Below, in pieces: positions 57,592-64,000 of a stretch of 64,000 nt of DNA. The DNA comes from Paraphaeosphaeria minitans (taxonomy: Eukaryota > Ascomycota > Dothideomycetes > Pleosporales > Didymosphaeriaceae), in contig WJXW01000005.1 in the NCBI GenBank assembly GCA_015832175.1, positions 2,418,001 to 2,482,000 on the forward strand, written 5' to 3'. A program made the translations under genes and the position numbers. Position 1 is the stretch's first letter. Every line of letters begins with the position of its first letter. The notes beneath the pieces were generated by a model. It made no database searches, had not been told where the DNA came from, and saw only the letters and a program-made list of their open reading frames with translations.

Positions 57592-58950
57592 ACGTCTCGC
57601 TCAGCGGTGAGAGTTTCGGAAGAGTGACCGCGGCCGCAACTCACCAGACTGCGACTGTTGCGGCTGCGGGGTCGTGCTGAACCTTGCGTGCAGCATCCTG
57701 ATAGATTCGGTTTTAATTCCCGTCTGGCGCTTTTCTCATGTTTTCCCTACTGTATCTTCGGCATTTGGGGATGGAAAAGTATTGCGAGCATGATCTGACG
57801 ACTACAATTGCCTGGATATGACGGCCGATGCGTCTCCTTATGTCTTGCAAAATGACAAAGGTTATGGAGTTCTTTGTATTGGACTGAGGCGGAGGTGGAC
57901 ATGTCAATGTCAGGTAGATAGACGTTAGGTGAAAAGGAGAACTTTCAATCACTGCTGTGGGCTCGTGCTGGTGTCGTGCTCTCGCATCGGAATTGCTGCT
58001 GCTCTTTGTCATCTGCCCTGTCACTGCACCATGCTATGGCCCGCTCTTCCATCGCGCCCATCCGATTCGCCACAAGCCAGATTTGTCCATAAACCCACCT
58101 CGCCGGACGCCCATTGCTTCTCTTTTCACACTCCCTTGCTTCGTGCAGTAGAAATGAACCCGGTTGCGCTCCATGTGCCTCTGCTCGTGAGCTTTGAAAG
58201 TCCACGATGTCGCGTAGGTATTAATGGTCGTTTCTGGCTTGTTTGGCTGCTCAAAGGAAATGTTAGAAAGAACGCAAGGCAAGACCATAGTCGGATACTT
58301 TTGGGTACTTGAAGAATACAACTCGAGAAGTTACATGGCTGTGCTTCAAATATATTAAATCTCATAATTATGGAAGGTATAGCAGCAACTTCAGAAGATG
58401 TACATGGTGTACGACTGCCGTGCAGTGTCGAGCACTAATTCGATCATCCAAAGCAACTCGATGAGATAGCCATGTTTGTCGCGGAAATTGTCTGGGTCTT
58501 TGTTCTGAGATGGGTTCTCGTGAGTACTACCGGAGCTCACGGACAACATGCAAAACTCTGAGCCGATTATTTATGTCTTTGCGCTTCACTTAATATATAG
58601 GACTGCGGATTACGATGTGAGCTTACCGTTGTCCATCTTCAAAACCACGACAATATCGATTGATGTCCATTCAGGGCTGGAGCTTTGCTATGCACTCTAA
58701 GAAATACATAACCCATCATATGTGTTGCTCGCCGGGACTGTCTTCGCAAAGTTCTAGCTCGGTCATTGCTTTCGGTCCGAAACGCGATGCCCTCAATTCC
58801 AAGCTTTTGATCGTTATCCGCCGCTGAAAGCGGAACCAAGAACCAGGTTCCTGCAGCAGAGTCATTCTACCTACACGTGATGCCGAGCTCCATCTAGGTC
58901 GCTTGGTGATGATACGCAGCGCTGTCGTGAACTGATCGATCCAGTATCCT
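57592..58950. other. Intergenic region, SSB 3' flank
   Basis: No supported gene. Small ORFs lack family features. The right half carries the 3' flank of the Copia-like ORF, with several AT-richer stretches. Confidence 0.5.
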
Positions 58951-59481
58951 TCATGCTGCCTCAAGCTCCCTTCCGAGTTTCCACTTCTGTTGTTCCTCGT
59001 CCGCCCACTCAACAGTAATCATCTCCGGTACATCCCCGTTCAATCCCGTCTCACCCTTCGCCTGTCCCTTCAGCACAATCTTCACCAGCCCCGCAGGGTT
59101 CTTGTCCAACATGCCGATGCCCCGTCCCGTCTTCTTATCCATGATCCACCTCTCCGCGCCAATTGAGATGTCGTAATCCTCTCGCACGGCATTGCCCATC
59201 ACATTGCAGATGAAGTCCGGTACGTAGAGCACATTGCGAAGTACGACTTTGGAGTTCTTCGGGCCCACATTCCTCTTTGCTGCATTTCCGATGATTCTGC
59301 GCACTTCGATCTCGACTGACCCTATACCTTCCACGGCGTATGGGGAACTGTTGTGCGTGCTGGTAATTTGGGAAGTGAGAGGCGTGAAGGTTGTGAACCA
59401 GTCGCGGTGGGTTGCAACGTGGGTTTTGGAATCGAAAGACCACACCCAGTCGATGTTGTAAGCCGGGCCTGAAGGTGGCAT
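58951..59481 (-). CDS. Copia/TNT1-94-like protease beta-barrel protein, probably domesticated
   Basis: Single exon of 176 aa. The layout NIDWVWSFDSKTHVATHRDWF ... VEGIGSVEIEVR ... VVLRNVLYVPDFICNVMG is that of the aspartic-protease-like beta barrel at the start of Copia-type Pol polyproteins (WxxDSGA, GxGxV, LxNVLYVPxxxxNLLS). The catalytic DSG is DSK here, so protease activity is probably lost. Neither an integrase nor a reverse transcriptase follows, and I see no long terminal repeats. The ORF is intact, which suggests selection after capture by the host; a recently decayed fragment is the other reading. Function unknown. Confidence 0.75.
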   Translation of the reverse strand: MPPSGPAYNIDWVWSFDSKTHVATHRDWFTTFTPLTSQITSTHNSSPYAVEGIGSVEIEVRRIIGNAAKRNVGPKNSKVVLRNVLYVPDFICNVMGNAVREDYDISIGAERWIMDKKTGRGIGMLDKNPAGLVKIVLKGQAKGETGLNGDVPEMITVEWADEEQQKWKLGRELEAA

Positions 59482-60106
59482 TGTGTGTCAAGGGTGGACT
59501 TGCGCACTTGTAAGATGCAAAAAGCTCAGGTAAATGCTAGACTATGTCTTGTCACCACGTGAAGTTGGTTAGATTAGCGAGCAAGCTTTACTACGATTGG
59601 TCTAGCGCATGGACGTTGGCCGTTCTTCGTTGACTTCGCTCTTTATGACAAACTATATTATCCTGCCTACTATCGCTACAGACAGTTATATTCCAGCTTG
59701 TGCCCTAGGAAACTTGTGAGCAGTGTCGGTCCTTGAGTGTTTGCAGGGCTGTCTAGAGAAAGAAAGACTTACTGCATTATTTTACTCCAGAGATCTGCTA
59801 TTTTTACACTGTTGTTCTCTGTTTAACAATAAATGTTTAAGAATCGCGTCTTAATTATCCAATCTGGTCGGCAATCTCGAGGAGCGCACTAGGTAGGAGT
59901 CTAACTACAGAAATATATGTGGACCTCGCTTATTCTCCCCACCATGAAAGCAGTGCATGTTACAACTTGCGTGCAGATATCCGAAGACATGTATAGAATT
60001 GGCTCTGCTGGTGCATGAGCCCCTACTTCATAAAACTTGCTGCTCTCTATAGATTTTTAATCTTCAATTTCATCATCGAACAACTCAAGTAACCTCGAGT
60101 GAATTC
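59482..60106. other. Intergenic region upstream of tRNA-Arg
   Basis: No gene seen. Moderately AT-rich, with TTTTTAATC-type stretches just before the tRNA. Confidence 0.45.
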
Positions 60107-60185
60107 GGCCGTGTGGCCCAATGGCAAGGCGCTTGACTACGATTAGTAAATCAAGAGATTCCAGGTTCGACCCCTGGCACGGTCA
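60107..60185 (+). tRNA. trnR-ACG: tRNA-Arg(ACG) with a 7-nt intron
   Basis: Folds as a cloverleaf. The acceptor stem GGCCGTG pairs with CACGGTC, with one G-U. The D-stem is GCC/GGC, the anticodon stem CTTGA/TCAAG and the T-arm CCAGG-TTCGACC-CCTGG. The anticodon loop is 14 nt; with the anticodon ACG at 60139-60141, removal of TTAGTAA (60143-60149), one base 3' of the anticodon, leaves a normal 7-nt loop CTACGAA. The mature part is 72 nt up to the discriminator A at 60185; the CCA after it is partly genomic coincidence. A-box and B-box (GGTTCGACCCC) promoter elements are intact. In eukaryotes the A34 is deaminated to inosine to read CGU/CGC/CGA. Confidence 0.88.
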
Positions 60186-60200
60186 CCAATCAGACTTTAC

Positions 60201-60205
60201 TTTTT
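60201..60205 (+). terminator. RNA polymerase III T-run terminator
   Basis: Five consecutive T residues 15 bases after the tRNA 3' end, a standard Pol III stop. Confidence 0.7.
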
Positions 60206-61097
60206 GCGATTCTTTTGCACGGTTTGAGACGCATATCTGCGTCTCAACTCAATTACAGCACCCTCTGTATGGCACTTCAGTGGAACAAAAACCAGGTACA
60301 TAGATTATCTATCGCGTACGTGTGATACAGTTCTCTTTTACGCCTAGTACGCAACAACTTCTAAATACTGCATCACTTCTCTGCGTTTCCTTTTTGGCGA
60401 TATCAACAGAAGGACAATTGCAGATAGATAGAAGAAACCTTTTCCCGGACTCTTCGCTTCGCAACCCCAACACAGTCCAAAAGCCATTCGAGGGGTAGTT
60501 GAGTTGACGCGTTCACCAACTTCGATGCAAACACCCGTTGCGCTGACTTGATGCACTCTTAGGTATACATCACACACCGCCACCTCTCCTTGCCCATTGA
60601 ACGAAGAATAAAGGGCGACGGGCTTAACGTCCGGTAAGCTTCTCTTAGACGGACAACAAGCCCACCGATGTAGACCGCATCCCTACTTCATCCCACATGC
60701 AGGATACGCAGCATTTACAAGCGGACGCAGTCAATCAGCAGTACGAATAGATAGGTCGATGGCAGTGGACCATCCCTTGCATCAGCGCCACATAGCATAC
60801 AAAAAAAAAGTTGAACTCGGACCTGCTAGCGTGTTACGCACGCCAGCCAGACCCACGGTTGAATGCTACGTTTCTTCCGTCCTTAAACTAATACACAACT
60901 CTTGAACCGTAAAAAAAACATAGTGCCGCCGTTATCCGAGCTGAGCTGGCACAGCACAGCACAGCACAGCACAGCACAGCACAGCACAGTATATTGCGCC
61001 ATCCTTTCTACATCCATACTTGCTGACCATGTGCAACCGGTATCCGAGGGACAAATCTCGGAGGCGCGTTCAGGTAGTTCAGAGGCAGCAGAGGCTC
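60206..61097. other. Intergenic region between tRNA-Arg and ValRS
   Basis: No supported gene. It contains poly-A runs (about 60801-60809 and 60911-60918) and a (CACAG)n microsatellite. It forms the 3' flank of the minus-strand ValRS gene. Confidence 0.5.
60950..60989. repeat. (CACAG)n microsatellite
   Basis: About eight CACAG units in a row, non-coding, about 110 bases downstream of the ValRS stop codon, so possibly within its 3'UTR. Confidence 0.9.
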
Positions 61098-64000
61098 CTA
61101 ATTCTCCGCGAGCTTCAACTTCTCAAACTGCTCAAGCGTCTTCTGCCAATTAGCGCCGTCGACCTCAGCAGCCTTGAGCTTCTCGCGCTCCGCCTCTTTG
61201 ACAACATCATTCGCCTTCTCCTCCCAGTTCTCAACGCCCATGATCTTATTCTGACGCTCGACCGTCTCGTTCGCCTTCTTGAGCCTATCCTGCGCCTTGA
61301 TAATCTCCTTGTCGACTTCGATGCGGCCCTTAACGTCGAGGTAGCAGGTCGCGGATGAGCCGACGGTATATACGGCGCAGCCTGTGGGTGCGGCGTCGGA
61401 GGGCGAGAGGATGGAAATGGTGGAGACGGTCTTGCCGGTAAGAGAGCGGAGGGAGGGAAGGGACGTCGGCAGGGCGAGGACATCGTTGGTAGTTGAGTCA
61501 AGTGCTTGGACGAAGGTGAATCCGCCCTCTTTGATGGCATACTCTGATGTAAGAGAGCGCAGGCCGCGAGATGCGCCGACAAGGAGCTCGTATTCGCGGT
61601 CAGCGGCCTCGTCTTCGAATTCGGCCTTGAATTCGGGGTAGGAGGCGATGGTGATGGAGGGAGTCTTGTCTCCCTCTCTCCGGGGCAGACGCTGCCAAAG
61701 CTCCTCCGTCAAGAAAGGCATGTAGGGGTGAATCATCAGAAGTCCACCTTCGACAGCTGTGTACAGCGTCTGCTTTGCGCTCTCCTTCTCGATATCTGTC
61801 CCGTTGTCGAAGATCGCTTTGGAGTTCTCAATGTAGGTATCGCACAAAAACTCATAGAAGAATTTGTACGCAACCTGCGTCGAAAGCGAGAATTCCCGCT
61901 TCTCAAGGTGCTCGTTGATCTTCTTGGCGCTAGTCGTGAACTTGTTCAGAATCCATCGTTCGGGTAGGGACTCGTTCTTGCTCGATACCACTGCGGAACG
62001 AGGTTTGAAATCGTCACCCAGCCTCCCAAGAGCAAATTTGGTGGCCTGGCTGAAGGGGTGTTAGTGCGGATCGGAGAAGAGATAAGAGGGTTTCCACGTA
62101 CTAGATCTTGTTGGCAAATCTCCGGTACCCATGGATGGTCTGGACATCGAAAGCAATGTCACCTCCACCAGTTGTGTACCCGATGAGCGACATTCTGAGC
62201 GCGTCGGCACCACATTCGGGTATTCCTTGAGGAAATGCGGTTTTCTGGTACTTCTCGGCCGTCTTGAGCTCCTTGGGGTCCAAGTTGCCGAGCTTCAACT
62301 TGTGGTTCAGCTCCTGCAGAGAGATACCCTCCAGGATGTCAATAGGGTCAACGACGTTTCCAAGAGACTTGGACATCTTTCTGCCCTCGCTGTCTCGGAT
62401 CAATGAGTGACAGTAGACCTCGTTGAAAGGAACCTTTCCGGTGAGATGAAGACTGAACATGATCATCCTGGCAACCCAGAAGAACAGGATGTCCCATCCA
62501 GTCTCCAAGAGCGACGTGGGGAACAGGTTTTTCATCTGCGAGTGGTCAGCTGCCATTACGCAAGTACATAACGAGGGGCAATAAATACGTCAATCGTTTC
62601 TCGCGGCCAGCCTAAGGTCGAGAATGGCCAGAGACCGGCGGAGAACCAAGTGTCGAGCACGTCAGGGTCGCGTTCGAGTGTAAACTTCTGCCCACCGAAC
62701 TTCTGCTCAGCCTTTTGTCGGGCCTCTTCCTCGGTACGACCGGTGACCCAAAGGTTGTTGTCAGTGTTGTCACTAGCCTGACCCTCGATACGAATATAGT
62801 ATGCCGGGATCTGATGGCCCCACCAGAGCTGTCGCGACAAGCACCAGTCATTGATGTTGCTCAACCAGTGCTTGTAGATTTTCTCCGAGTTAGCCGGTCG
62901 GATCTTGATGTCGCCCCGCTCGACAGCTTCGACCGCGGGCTTCGCCAGGCCCTCCATCTTCATCCACCACTGAGGCTTCATTAACGGCTCGATGACATCC
63001 TTTGACTTGGAGCAGAGCGGGACCTTCATGGGGTTGTCCTGCTTCTTGACGAAGAGACCCAGCTTCGTGAGCTCTTCAACGACAGTGTACCGCACGTCGA
63101 AACGCTTCTGACCCGCAAACTTGCCTGCGTTCTCGTTCATCAAACCGTCGTCCGTAAGAATGTTGATGAACTCAAGCTTGTGGTTGGTGCCCATGTTGAA
63201 ATCGTTGGGGTCGTGGGCGGGGGTAATCTTGACAGCTGTTCTTATCAGTAACCGTTCAAACCCGCAAATGTTCAAATAATTAACCTACCCCCAGTTCCGA
63301 AGTTTTGGTCAACGTAGTCATCGGCGAAGATGGGCAACAGACGGTCGACAAATGGATGCTTGGCGTACTTCCCGACGAGATGCTTGTAGCGCTCGTCCTT
63401 GGGGTTGACAGCAATACCGGTGTCTCCGAGCATGGTCTCCGGACGTGTTGTGGCGACCTCAATGGTCTCGTCCGTGCCATCGATGGGGTATTTGAAGTGC
63501 GTGAGCACGCCAAATTCTATTTTAGAGGAATAGCTTTGATCTGGGTTAGCTAAGTCATACGAGGAGTTAGTGTTTTAAAAACCATACCCAGGTACGGCTA
63601 GTAATGTTCGGCCTGTGAGCTCTTTGTTGTCGACTTCAAGATTGCTCAGGGCAGATCTCATTTGGACACACCAGTTGGTAATACGACCACTACGATAAAT
63701 CAATCCTTCCTCGTGCATCCGGACCTGAACAATGAGTTAGTAGGAGTCAGGAAGAGGGAGCCAGAATGGACTCACGAAGGTTTCCGTGACCGCTGCAGAG
63801 AGGTTGGCATCCATGGTGAACGCCTCTCTGCTCCAGTCCATACTCCCTCCTAAACGCTTGAGCACGCCAGTAATGGCCTGAGCATATTCGTCTTTCCACT
63901 CCATAGTCCTTTGGACGAACGCCTCTCGCCCTAGGTCGTGACGGGTCTTCTTCTCACGGCGCCATAAAGTGTTCTCTACAACGGACTGACATGAAATACC
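61098..64000 (-). CDS. VAS1: Valyl-tRNA synthetase, C-terminal 878 residues (5' end outside window)
   Basis: Visible exons on the minus strand are 63985-63776, 63724-63583, 63540-63289, 63235-62589, 62535-62102 and 62049-61098. The acceptor AG at 63987-63986 marks the start of the first one, and upstream exons with the HIGH motif lie beyond the edge. In order: [14 protein letters not shown], the editing domain ([33 protein letters not shown]), [19 protein letters not shown] sequence (here [16 protein letters not shown]), [36 protein letters not shown], the anticodon-binding helices (ERWILNKF), and a C-terminal coiled coil ([20 protein letters not shown]). It charges tRNA-Val; in fungi one gene usually serves cytosol and mitochondria. 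The intron at 63582-63541 is only 42 bp with a poor donor GTTTTT, chosen because it alone keeps [16 protein letters not shown] in frame. Confidence 0.95.

Noticed and set aside
58951..59481. A complete Copia retrotransposon at this site
   Set aside because: No long terminal repeats, integrase, reverse transcriptase or RNase H frames are visible within several kilobases.
60183..60188. Genome-encoded CCA at the tRNA-Arg 3' end
   Set aside because: The bases ACCA follow the acceptor stem by chance; fungal nuclear tRNAs get CCA added after transcription.

Overview
The window reads as nuclear DNA of a filamentous ascomycete (Pezizomycotina, most likely Dothideomycetes; the class is inference). 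The evidence is short GT-AG introns of about 42-166 bases with CTAAC-like branch sites, GC-rich third codon positions, fungus-restricted families (HET, SUR7, DUF1996, MSB1/DUF1708, CYP53, RlmA MADS-box) and a nuclear tRNA-Arg(ACG) with a very short intron. I joined exons by reading both strands. Every multi-exon model listed keeps frame across its junctions, except one HET gene that carries a frameshift. Nothing here is bacterial or phage, and I see no CRISPR array.

Layout. 0-6 kb: the end of a DUF2156 protein (sterol aminoacylation type), a CYP53-like benzoate 4-hydroxylase, and a secreted cytochrome b + PQQ sugar dehydrogenase. 7-16 kb: a coiled-coil unknown, an MSB1-type morphogenesis protein and a secreted DUF1996 protein. 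19-31 kb: the cell-wall-integrity MADS factor RlmA, a penta-EF-hand protein, two Pro/Ser-rich unknowns and a SUR7-like eisosome membrane protein. These are separated by repeat-rich spacers with several minisatellites (about 9.2, 18.2, 27.0-28.1 and 29.4 kb). 32-38 kb: two tail-to-tail HET-domain (allorecognition) genes; the first is frameshifted and the second has a long helical-repeat C-terminus. 38-51 kb: the rRNA/tRNA cytidine acetyltransferase NAT10/Kre33, a zinc-ribbon metallo-beta-lactamase-fold protein, a FAS1 protein divergent from a DUF3807 protein, an alpha/beta hydrolase and a PWWP chromatin protein. 53-64 kb: a UBE2W-type ubiquitin-conjugating enzyme, the ribosome-associated Hsp70 SSB, an AT-rich island, a domesticated Copia protease-like ORF, tRNA-Arg, and most of a valyl-tRNA synthetase.

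How they fit together. Several genes belong to translation and proteostasis (Kre33, SSB, ValRS, tRNA-Arg, UBE2W). Several belong to wall and polarity biology (RlmA, MSB1, SUR7, FAS1). CYP53 and the PQQ dehydrogenase suggest growth on plant-derived aromatics and sugars. The most unusual parts are the HET pair, the tiny exons (8, 12 and 17 nt), the in-frame 48-nt intron inside a signal peptide, and the non-coding minisatellites that mimic long ORFs.
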